Shown here: positions 42,890-53,480 of the stretch, piece by piece
Position numbering within the stretch: the first letter of the stretch is position 1
How the letters are laid out: each line of letters opens with the position of its first letter
NCBI GenBank assembly: GCA_025345505.1
Contig: JANVCC010000185.1
Location: 2,686,767-2,750,766, forward strand
Length of the DNA: 64,000 bases
DNA from: Todiramphus chloris collaris
Taxonomy: Eukaryota; Chordata; Aves; Coraciiformes; Alcedinidae
Direction: 5' to 3'
Position numbers and translations under genes: made by a program
Notes under the pieces: generated by a model
What the model was told of the DNA's origin: nothing
Database searches by the model: none
What the model saw: only the letters and a program-made list of their open reading frames with translations

Positions 42890-43066
42890 TTTGCAGGCTG
42901 CCCAGGGCAGTGGTGGAGTCCCCGTGACCCCTGGAGGGGTTTCCAAGCCGTGGAGCTGTGGTGCTGAGGGACAGGGGTCAGTGGTGCCCTGGCAGTGCTG
43001 GGTTGATGGTTGGACTCGATGATCTCAGAAGCCTCTTCCAAACCACAACAATTCTATGGTTCTATT
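42890..43066 (+). mobile_element. CR1 LINE 3' end
   Basis: Ggctgcccagggcagtggtg, then gttggactcgatgatctcag, cttccaaaccac and tail aattctatggttctatt. Diverged 3' fragment. Confidence 0.9.
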
Positions 43067-44353
43067 TATGGAGAGGGAGGACTCCAGGCGCTGTCTCTGC
43101 CCACCACATAATGCTCTTAGTGCTAAAATCAGCGAAAAAAAAAGCAGGGCAAGGGGCTGCGGCTGGGGAATTTGGGTGTGTTGGGCAGCCTGATTTCTGC
43201 TTCCTTTACCTTCCTCCATTAGGACTCTCCACACCTTCCAAAGTGGTGCTTTCCCATCTTTCACCTCCTTTCTTCCTCTCCCCAGGAGAAGAACCGTTCT
43301 CTGCCTTCGGTCTTGCTCAGCAGCTCCTGCCCGTGCTCTCGGGAGCAGTGAGGGAAGGTGATCAAATGAATCGATGTTTTTCCTCTTATCCTAGCAAAAT
43401 TTCCCTGGAATGCTGAGACCAGCCCGGGTGGAGCAGTGAGGAGCAGCTCGGGTGCTCTTCCAGCCCAGGCTGCCCGCAGCCCTCTCCTTACCTCTCTATT
43501 TTCAGCCCTGGACTAAATTTGAACACGACTGTATCTGCTTCCCGGTGCTTAGTCCTGCAGGGCCTCGTTTGCCCCGGTGCTGAGCACTTAATATCCCCGG
43601 CTGGGATCCACTTAGAGCCTGGCCGCTCCTGGAGGTCACGGCGTGGGGCTGACGCTGCTGCCACCGCTGCGGGCTGTCTGGCAGGAGGAGGAGGAGGAGG
43701 AGAAGCCTTCCTCCTCTATGCCGGCAGCCTTTAGCATCCCCAGCACGTACTGCAAAGGTCAAAACCAGTTACATCTCACTAGAAAGTTGCTAAGGAAAAA
43801 GAGATGCGGTCAAAAAGACATTGAAAACATTGCCTGAGTGAATGGAGCTGGGCTACGGGAAGGCGAGGGCACTGCTCAGGTACTGCTCTGCCAGCTCCAA
43901 ATGGCTTTTCTCCCTTGTCCAACGTCGTTCCCTATGACAGGTCATCACGCAACCAGCCTGAAGGAGGGGAGAGCTGAATATTATTCTCAGTAATAGAACA
44001 GTCACTGCAGTGTGATCACCAGCTCACCACAGGAACGGTTTCTACAGCACAACGCCATTGCCAGTAATTACTTCTCTCCAGTTCTGTAGCTCCTGCGGAA
44101 TGCACGGGGGCACAGCCTCGTGCATCGGGGAACCACGCGCAACAAATGCTGTTTGCCATGTAAATAAAGGAAACAAATGAAGTGCAGAGAGCAGGACTCG
44201 GTTTCATTCACATCCGTATCACTTTGAAGGTGCCACCATCCCGCTCGGCTGTTGCGCTGATGAGTGCACCAAGTCAGTCAGATTTATTTCTTTTCCCCTG
44301 CCTTAAAACGGTTGGTGTGTATTAAGTGTGATGTGCATTAAGTGATGTGTATT

Positions 44354-44728
44354 CAGTCTGGAGAAGAGAAGGCTCCAGGGAGACCTTATTGTGGCCTTCC
44401 AGTATCTGAAGGGGGCTACAGGAAAGCTGGGGAGGGACTTTTTAGGCTGTGGGGCAGTGACAGGACTGGAGGGAATGGATTAAAACTAGAGATAGGTCGA
44501 TTCAGGTTGGACATTAGGAAGAATTTCTTCCCCAGGAGGGTGGGGAGACACTGGCACAGGTTGCCCAGAGAGGTGGTGGAAGCCCCATCCTTGGAAGTGT
44601 TGAAGCCCAGGCTGGCTGGGGCTCTGAGCACCCTGCTCTAGTGGGAGGGGTCCCTGCCCATGGCAGTGGGGGTGGAACTGGGTGAGCTTTAAGGTCCCTT
44701 CCCACCCTGACATTTCTATGACTCTATA
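44354..44728 (+). mobile_element. CR1 LINE 3' end (longest copy in window)
   Basis: About 375 bp from tctggagaagagaaggctcc through ggccttccagtatctgaagg, ggacattaggaagaatttct and ggttgcccagagaggtgg to the tail atttctatgactctat. Shares its last 165 bp almost completely with the copy at 15745-15922. Confidence 0.95.
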
Positions 44729-47700
44729 AGTGATGCCAGGGCAAACACCGCTTTGCAACTCCTCCTGCTGCCCGGGCCTCACCTGGGCTTCTCCTGGAAG
44801 CTGCGAGGCTGCTCTGGGGCTGCTCCTGCCCCTTCCACCCCAGGGACCGAACTGCTCCGGGGAGCGAAGGAGCCGGGCAGGGAGTGCTGGCAGCTGGCAG
44901 CGAGGGGCTGCCCCTGGATGGTGTGAGGACCATCCCAATCGTGTGGCAAAGAATACTTCTATTCAGCACTTATCTCCAAAGTGCTGTGCAAACATTAATT
45001 AATGACTGTTATTGCCAGGGGGAAGAGGTGGCAGAGGGAGGGGTGACAGCTCTCCCTGCCTGGCTGTCCTGCTGGAAACCAGACCAGAGCAGCGGGATGG
45101 TTCCTCACCGGGCTTGCGGTTCTCTGCAGCTCTGGAGGTGCTGACGGTGGGGCTCAAGTGTCTGCTTTAATAATAGGAGGGATTTTAGCCTACAAGATAT
45201 TTATATCTCTAAGATTATTTATTTTTAAAGTCCCTGGGCTGTGTTTAGGAGGATGAGGGGTCAATAACATTTGCAGCCCACCAGGTTTTCCAGAGAGACT
45301 TTCATACCGAGAGGCTTGGCCCCAGCGTTCCTTCCCTAGACCTTGTCCTTCCCTGAGCAACCCCAACCAGAGAGGCCCCAGGGAGTAGCTGGGCCAACGC
45401 TGAAAGGTTTTTGAGTGTTCCCATGATCTAATTAATGAGCAAAGGAGATTTTTCTACATTTCCATATATCTTTATATTCATTAAACCTTTTTAAGCAGGC
45501 GTATTTGGGGAGCGTTCAGACAGCAATCGATTTTGATGGGAACTGTTGATTTGCTTTACCCAGATGATTTCTTTTTAAAACATACTTTTTTTTTTTTTTT
45601 CTCTTCTAAGGACACTTTATAAAGTAAAACTGCATTTACCACAAGTGTATAGCTATGCAAGGAGAGAATGACTTAGCTCCAGCTTTTCCGCTACTATTTA
45701 AACATTATTGGAAAGCGATGAATAATTGAGAGGCAGAAGAAATGAATAAGAAAAAAATGATATATATCTATATATATATCTGTATTCCAAACTGCAAGCT
45801 CTGCCCTCGGCTGCACTTTGGGAGGTGCAATAGCCAGGAGCCAGACTGAAAGGATTCAGCATCTTATCCCAACAAAAGCCTTTGGGTTTCTGGCTGGGCC
45901 GGTCCAAAGCCTCAACACCTCAATAACCTGCCTTCCAGCAGAAGAACACAGACCCCTTCGCTCTCCCCATGAGCCAGAGCAGGGCTACACTTGGAACCAA
46001 CATCCTGAGCCACTGCTATGCATTACCCTCGGGAATTCACAGCAGGCTCCAGCCAACCTTTCCCACAACTGTGCTAAAACATCAGCATTTCACCAGAAAG
46101 TTTTACATTCATTGCACGGAGGGAGGTGTTTGCGTAGGAATAAAACCGGGGCCGCCTTGTTCCAGGTCCCCCAGGGGATGTACAGAGGCAAAAGCTGCCT
46201 GCTGGGTCCTGGAAAATCACCTCCCAGACAGGAGGGATGTACCTGAGCTGGGCGTTCTCCTTTCCCCGGGGCAGCTCTGCACTCTGGTCTCAAGATACAG
46301 GGGTATTTTGAGGCAGGGGCTGTCATTTGGGGGTTTTAAGGCTTCTTCCTCCATAAATGTAAACCACGCAGCCCCGGGCTGAGGGGACAGCACCAGAATG
46401 CACTCCAGGTGATTCGGTGTGCCAGGCTTCACCCCTGGCAGCTCCTAAAGAGCAGAAACTGCCCCAAAAGCAAATTAAAGCTCCTCTAATTCCAGCATGG
46501 CAGGGTCTGCCAGGGAGTGGGCAGTGTCTTCCCACTGCGTTTCGACTCATTCCCGTTGGGTATTTTTAGTTCCCACTATTCTGGTGGGCTGCAGCTCCTG
46601 GAACACCTTGCTGCCAGCTCCGCACCGCAGCCGAGCCCTTTGCCTGGCAGCCCTGTGCCCTCTGGCCCTGCCTCTAGAACACAAACACCACCGTCCTCAC
46701 CCCCTTGGGTCCTGGCCAGCTTGCACACGCTGTGCTTCAACGCTCTTAAACCCGTAGCCACAGAAATATGTTAATGTACAAATTAGTCAGAGTAATTGAA
46801 ACACCTCAATCCTGCTTGGCCAGGTCCTATTTACACCACGAACTTGATGACTATGAAAATCAAGCACTGAGCAGGGAACGAAACCACGCCAGAGCCTCCG
46901 AGCCACCGGCAGCCAGCTCTGGCCGAGGGACCTCAGAGCAGATGCTTTGGGCTGGCAGGAGGGCAGGCAGGGGCCAGCTCGGTCCCCACGCTCCTGGCAG
47001 GGATGCCAATGCCCCAGGGCTCATGTCGGGTCCCTGCCTGTGCTGCAGGGCTTGGCACAACGGGAGGTCCCTGCACACCCCGGGGTGCCCAGAGCAGGGT
47101 ATCGCCTGTCGCCCCTCCCCAGGCCTTTGGCACCCACTGGGGCTGGCTGAGGCAGCCGGCGGCTCTGCGCGGGCAGGATGCGGCCCTGTGCCAGGATGGG
47201 TCTGAGTGGGGAGAGAGGCCACGACACCATGAGCAGCACCCAGGGCTGAAAGGCACTGTGGCTGATGAGGGTCCCATCCTGCTGTGACAGGGGTGACACT
47301 GTCCCAGTTGAAGCAGGCATGGTACTGCTAACTCTGCCCATCGGACACAGATGTTTCCTGCACACACCTCCCTGCAGAGCTGTACCACCTGCAACCCTCC
47401 CCATGCGTGCTGAGCCTGGGTCCCTGCCCAGGGCTCTCCTCAGCCCCTGGGGTTCTGAGCTGACTGAGAGCAGCTGATAACCCCCCCGACTAGCCCTGAG
47501 AATTGGGCTGATGAGATCCCTGGGGCTGCCAGGAGCACACGGAGAAGGGGATGCTGCAAAGGATACCCCATATCCGTGGGGGTTGCTGCCTGGCCTGCTG
47601 TGCAAGATGCACAGATGCTGTAAGACCCCTGTCAGAAGACCCCGGATGGGTAAATCCCTGAGTGCCCTGACTTACCAGTGGCAGCCGTCGACGTCCTCGC

Positions 47701-47855
47701 AGCCTCGGGGGTCGCCGGGGGCTGTGGGCAGGAGCCCGTGACATGGGAGCCCATGGCACGTCCCGGGGGCTCAGCGCCGGGGGGCTGGGTCCCCTCCGCT
47801 TCCCAGGAAGGGCTGGGGGGAGTGGGGCAGAGCTGAGCTCCCCAGCATCACTGCC

Positions 47856-47905
47856 GTTGCCACGGCAACTGCCAAATGACTCACACTCATTTATGAGTGA
47901 CATCA
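47856..47905. promoter_or_regulatory. Candidate enhancer: RFX X-box palindrome with AP-1/CRE-like sites
   Basis: gttgccacggcaac (47856-47869) is an inverted-repeat X-box as bound by RFX factors. It is followed by tgactca (47877-47883, AP-1 consensus), the inverted repeat actcat-tt-atgagt (47885-47898) and tgacatca (47898-47905, ATF/AP-1-like). Function is inferred from motif clustering only. Confidence 0.4.
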
Positions 47906-50900
47906 GAGATGCGGAGGAAGGGGCCAGGGGCTGGAGGGGCTGAGGGTGACACCAGGAGCAGATATTCCCAGTTTGGTTTTTCTGGTTAAAGCTGGAAGGC
48001 TTTGTACAGAGTAAAAATCCAGATCTGGCCACCCCAGGGCAGCATCTTGCCGAGGTCCTGGTGGTATTTTGCAGCAGACCCATGGAGTCAGGAGGGGAGG
48101 AGATGCCAGAGCCCCTCCGTGGGACAGCTCTGAAAGCTGCCTGGTGCTGGCAGTGGGGCTGGGGCAGAGCAGGATGGACACCCCAGGCAGACGAGGCCAT
48201 GCTGCCCTCGCGCCTTGATTCTGCTCAAAATAAAACCAAATTAAGGAAACCAGTTTAGAAATCACTTGCCTTGCCTGGTTACAGCTTCATGCCGGGCACA
48301 CAAGCAGGAGGAGGTCACCTTTAGGGGGATGCGTTGGGCTCTTCATCTTCAGCCACGCTGCTCTGGCACATCATCCCCTGGGGACCCTGCCCATGCCCTG
48401 GAGGCACTCGCAGCTCCCCAGCACCCGCAGCCTGGCACTGTCACACCAGGGGACCTGAAAAGGGGCCTCACTTGGAAACGAGTCAAGAACAGGGGGAAGC
48501 ATTAGCTGGGCACGTGCGCAGGGGGGTTAGGGGCCACCACACGCAAATGCCCCACACACGGGTGGGTTTTAGAGGATTTTGGTGGCACATTTGCTCACGG
48601 CTGTGCTGAGTGGGGCTTCCTTACGCACCATCTGCTAGCCACAGCCAGCAGCACTGGTGCTCCATCCCCTCTTGCTCACAGGCTCTGTCAGATAGAGCCC
48701 GATGAGACAGAATGAAATATTTTTAGTAGGATGAGAGTCCTGCACGAGGCAGGAGCAGCTCCAGGGCAGGCACTGATGCAGCAGCCACATGAACTCCAAG
48801 AAATAAACTTTTCTCAGCTCTCCATGGGAGCAGCCCCAGGGGTATCGCTCACCTCCCAGCACCAGACAGCCTCTCAGGGGGCTTCTGAGCGTCCCTCTTT
48901 ACGTGAGGCTGCAAACAGGGAACCCAACACTTGAGACTCTTATTTTTAGCACAGTAAACTATAAATACAGCCCACGGTAACCCAGGGAAATCTGAGTGAC
49001 TTCTCGGCCCGGGAAGTGATGACACTGGGGAAGCTCAGGGCAGCCAGAGCTGCACCGCTGGGTCTTTGGTGTGAAAGGGCATCAGCCTGCTGCCAGACAC
49101 CCGGGCTGAGGGAAAATACAGGGCCCCTCAAACTGCTTACGGGCAGGATGCCCTGCAAGGGCAGAGGGGGCTGGCAGGAGGAGCAGGCTGCTGCCATCTC
49201 CTGCCTGGGTTGTCAGGAGAGGGGCGAGGAGGGATGGGGAAGGAGCACTTGGGGAGCAGAGAACAGATTTCATGGAGGGTTGTGCATTTTTTTAATTTTC
49301 TTTATTTTTTATTTTCTAGTTGAGCATTTGCACGTGGGAGCTGGGGAGGAAGGCACCTGTCTGGGAGGAAACCAGGGGTAGGGGGTAAATGTGGAAAGCA
49401 CCCTGTGATTCATCGCACGCAGCCTGGCAACCAGCTCCTGGCTAGGGGAAAACACAGATGGAAGAGGGCTGCAGCAACGCTGAGCCGACAGTGTGGAAAG
49501 AGGTGGCTGGTGTCCTTTTAAGGATGATTTAGAAGGGCCTGAGCTACTTTCCTTTTCCTGCACACTTCACAGAGGAGCTGTGTGGGGTGCGGGGGTCCAG
49601 CAGCCCACAGCACCCGGGGCTGGGCTGCTGCCCAGCTGCAGGGAACACAGCAAAATAGAGCAAAACCCTCCAGTCCTCTGTGCCAAGAGACAGAGAGAGC
49701 TGTCCCAAAATCCCATGGCCCTTGCACAGCGGGAAGCGGTCAAGGTAGCCAGAGGCAGCGGGTTGATCGAGGCACTGGGGACCGCGCTGTTCCGAGGGCT
49801 GCCCTACAGAGGAGCACGGAGGAGGAGCTACAGGAATAATTCAGCCAAACCCGGGGCGTGTGGGAGCTGCTGCGGGTACAGGACTCCCGGGCACAGATTC
49901 CCCGTGGAGCTGCCCTTCCTCAGAGGACAAGCAGAGATTCACTGCGCCATCAGTGTGGTTTATGCCCAAGCTACGGCTCATAAAAGCCAAGTAACCACAT
50001 CATGCATAAGCACTACAAGTCTTCCATGAATATTTTCTCAGGGTGCAGCAGCCGCTTGCACCTGCCCAGCGCCGAGCGCTCAGCCCGCGCCAAGGATTAA
50101 GCGCGGAGCTCGGCGGCCGTGGCTTGCACTGTGCACACGGAGACCCGGAGAGGGACCAGCTCGACCAGCTCCCTGCTCTGCACACAGCGCTTCCCCGAGT
50201 GGGAGAGCTTGTTATGCAGCTGCTGATGGTATCGCTAATGAAACCTGTTTGAGAGCTGCACCTCTTCCCTGTGACAGCACCTGAGGAAGCAGCAGTTCTG
50301 CAGCCTGGGGTGCAGGATCTGGGCAGGACCCCAAGACATGGGGCTTGCATCCTCCCGGCTGCTGCTTTAACCACCAACAGCCCAGCGTCCGACCCCGAGG
50401 AGGCAGCAGCTGCCCTGCTGAGCCCGGCACCCAGAGCCCCAGTGACTCCCCAGGAGCCCTGAGCAGGCTCTGAACTGAGACCTTTTATTTCAGCACCAGC
50501 TCTTTGGCCAGGAACCTCATTTACAGCCTCAGGTTTGAGGGAGCTGGTCACCTCTCCAGGTTTATTTTGGTCCAGCTTGGTTTGGTCCAACACATCTCGA
50601 GTTACTGATGTCCCTCCCCCAGCTCCACCAGTGACCGGATTCCTGGTGACACTGGATACATGGGGCTCGGGCACCGCTGTCCCTTCTCAGGTCACGCTCA
50701 TGGGCACTTGGATCAAACACTGTTCACACACGTACGCTACAGACCTGCCCCCTTCCGAGCCATTTTCCAGGGCCAAGCCACCAGAGCAATGGTCCAGCTC
50801 ACGAGTGCAAGTGAAGGCTTTTGGAAAGCAAGAGAAAAGAATTTGCTCCATTAATTCTGCCGCAAAGCCCTTTCCCCTCTAGCAAAGCATCCACAGCAGC

Positions 50901-52469
50901 TTCCAGAGCTGCTTCCTTTGGCCAATTCCTCTCTTACAGTAAAATCACTGTTCGAATAAATCAGCACGCTCGAGAACGGAGCAATCGACGGGATTGTCAC
51001 ACAGCCTTGATCCAGGCACATCGGGCTGCCAGGCCACGGGACCTCCCCGGGGCAGCATCTGCCCCTTCTGTCTTCCCTTAGGAACCGACTCCAGGCACCC
51101 GCTCCTCAGAGGAGCGGGCCGGGTAATTGTACAACATTCTACTCTGTGTTATGGGCAGCGAGTGCCTGGAAGGAGGCAGCCCAACCACTGCCCAGCTTGA
51201 TGGGAGAGGCTCCAGTAAACCACCCGTTGAGGGACTGGGAATGACGCTCTTGCCACGCCGTGTGTGTTGGCAGTAATGCCTCACCTTGCCAACACGGAGC
51301 TGCGTTTTCACAGCCAAGTGCAACCTGTACTTACCTTCCCCACCCTTCAGAGCAACGGAGCTGGGCTTTGCTGGAGGCACCGAGCCTCTCTAATTCTTGC
51401 TGCCAGAGAACTCCAGCAACACGTCGCCGTGCCAAAAGCGCTTCTCCTCTCGAGAGCCGACGAGCACTGAACCAATTACAACCCACCCTGTTACCCGGAT
51501 AGCAGCACTTCTTCATTTCTAAGGTGTGGATTTCTGCCCAGACCTGCTGTACCAGTTTAGGTTCATCAGTGCCATTATCTAATGCTATACCACAAGTTGC
51601 TTTAAATGTGTTTTGTTTTAGTTTTAAATTAGTGGAGAGCTGAACCTTTGAACTGTCCTGCAGTGTGATCTGGGCATGAAAAGAAATTGGAGTTAGGGGT
51701 CAGCCAGCACCAAGAGACTGCCTGCATTTAACACCAGCCCTTCGCAAACCTGCACGCAACTACAAGTGTTTTGACGTCTCATACTCTAATCCTCCACCTT
51801 CCACGGGATGCATTGGAAATGACTCCAAGCTCCTCACCAGTGGTGGTAACATGTGCTAAATAAACAGGCTCCGGGCAGGTGCCCTGAACATAGTGAGAAA
51901 ATGCCAAGAACCCCACCTCTCCTTGCGAGGGACAACCTCACGTGCTTATGCTCTTCACCAGTTGCCTCCAGGGCGCCCACGTGGGCAAGACTGGGCAGCA
52001 CTCCCCAGTCCCCTGCCCCCAGCACGGGCACCACGGGAACAAGGAGAGCATTTTGGTTTGGCCAGCACATCCCCCCACAGCACCAGCTGCTCCGGCTGGT
52101 TTCCCAAATGAGGGTTCCCTCGTGGTGGGAGAAATGGGTTTCCAATTTACCGGTCAAGATAAATCCCTCTTAAACAGCACTGGTCCATCCCAGGGGATCA
52201 CTACGTCGCGTCTCACGGAGCCCTTGCAATGAGTCTTATCAATGCAACTTTTCCTGGAAAATAGAGAGAAAAACTTCCAGGTGCAAATCCAGGATCTCCT
52301 GCACAAATTTGGTTGCAGGTTTCTTGACCCGCTATCCAAATACCTGATTTGCTGAGAAACATTTCCAGCAGTCTGCAGATACAAGGACCATGGAGCGAGG
52401 TGGAGCCACAAACCTTTGCTGCTCCTGAAAATGATGTTTCAGAACACCTTGTAATAAATCAAAAAAACT

Positions 52470-52475
52470 TTTATT
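52470..52475 (-). promoter_or_regulatory. Candidate minus-strand poly(A) signal
   Basis: TTTATT on plus, read as AATAAA on minus within an AT-rich end-of-transcript context. It lies 12 bp from a plus-strand AATAAA at 52453-52458. Confidence 0.4.
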
Positions 52476-53359
52476 TTTAAGATATATTATAAATTTACAA
52501 CACACATAACATCAGTGTCTTCAGTGGGTCCGTGTGAGCAGGTTGAACGGCTCAGCGTTCGTTCTAGTCGCGCTGGTGGGTACCGCTTCTCCACGCGCTA
52601 GAGGTGCGGAGTTGTTTCAGGTTGAGCAGGTCTGGCTTTGCTAGCGACCTCGATAACTTCCAGGAATATCTCAGTAGATGACAGAGACAGCTTAAAACGG
52701 TAACAAATCAGCAGAATTTCTTGCTGTGTGCCTGGAGCTGCACGGGAGCAAAGCCTCCTGGCTTTCCCATCAGGGAGAGGTCAGTGACCCACGCAAGCGT
52801 GTCCAGAATGAACCCTGAATTCCACAGGCTCTGGTTAAGCTTCTTACCAGTAACGCTCCGTCTGGGAGCCAGCGGTGCATGCCACACGTCAGTGTCAGTG
52901 CCAGAGAAAAACCATCCTATGCTGGACCTAATTATTTTACACACAGGCAAAATGAAAAATGTTAAAGTCAGTGCCTCGCAATATAATTTTACCAGTGCTG
53001 CCTCGTGGTAAGTGCTGGATAGCAAATCACATTCGTGTACAGTTCATTAAACTAGGATAAAAATACACAAATTTAAAATCTCCACAGGCCTCTTACCTGC
53101 TGCAAAGACACTTTGTTTTGCGGGGCTTGGTTTAAAACATGATCCAATTTCGTCCCTCTTCCCCAGAGTACGATATAAAACTATACCCAAATTCAGTAAG
53201 AATTTAATGCATTTACATTTATTGAAGTTCACATGCTGCAAACAGGATCTGCATTGAAGATCTTCAAATCTAGGGCAAGAAGTCCTTAAAAAAAACCCCT
53301 CCCTCTTTTGTAACACCTAGCTGGCAGGATGCAGGTGGGAACAACCACAGGCACACAGG

Positions 53360-53480
53360 CACAGCGGCCACCGCCCGCCGTCTCCTCGCAGGGGTCGCCG
53401 CCCCAGCCGCCCTCGCCGACTCTCCGACCTCCACCGGCGGCCAGCACAAAGCCTTCAGAGCAGTAACGGGCCCGGAGGGG
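53360..53480. promoter_or_regulatory. Small CpG-dense patch, possible promoter
   Basis: About 15 CG dinucleotides in roughly 120 bp (gtcgccgccccagccgccct and neighbours), isolated between AT-rich flanks. Could be the start of a short minus-strand transcript ending at 53.2 or 52.5 kb. Speculative. Confidence 0.3.

Larger units (their letters stand above)
40011..52440. other. Intergenic region between CAMSAP1 promoter and UBAC1 side
   Basis: No coding exon recognised on either strand. Contents: a plus-strand AATAAA at 40469-40474, CR1 copies at about 42890-43066 and 44354-44728, an AT-rich non-repetitive block at 45160-45700 and an RFX/AP-1-like motif cluster at 47856-47905. From about 46.5 to 52.2 kb the DNA is GC-rich with many short chance open frames. 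Confidence 0.7.

Noticed and set aside
46768-48265. Several 100-240-codon frames in GC-rich intergenic DNA
   Set aside because: Overlap on both strands in multiple phases, as expected from GC-rich sequence; no splice-supported exon or known domain.
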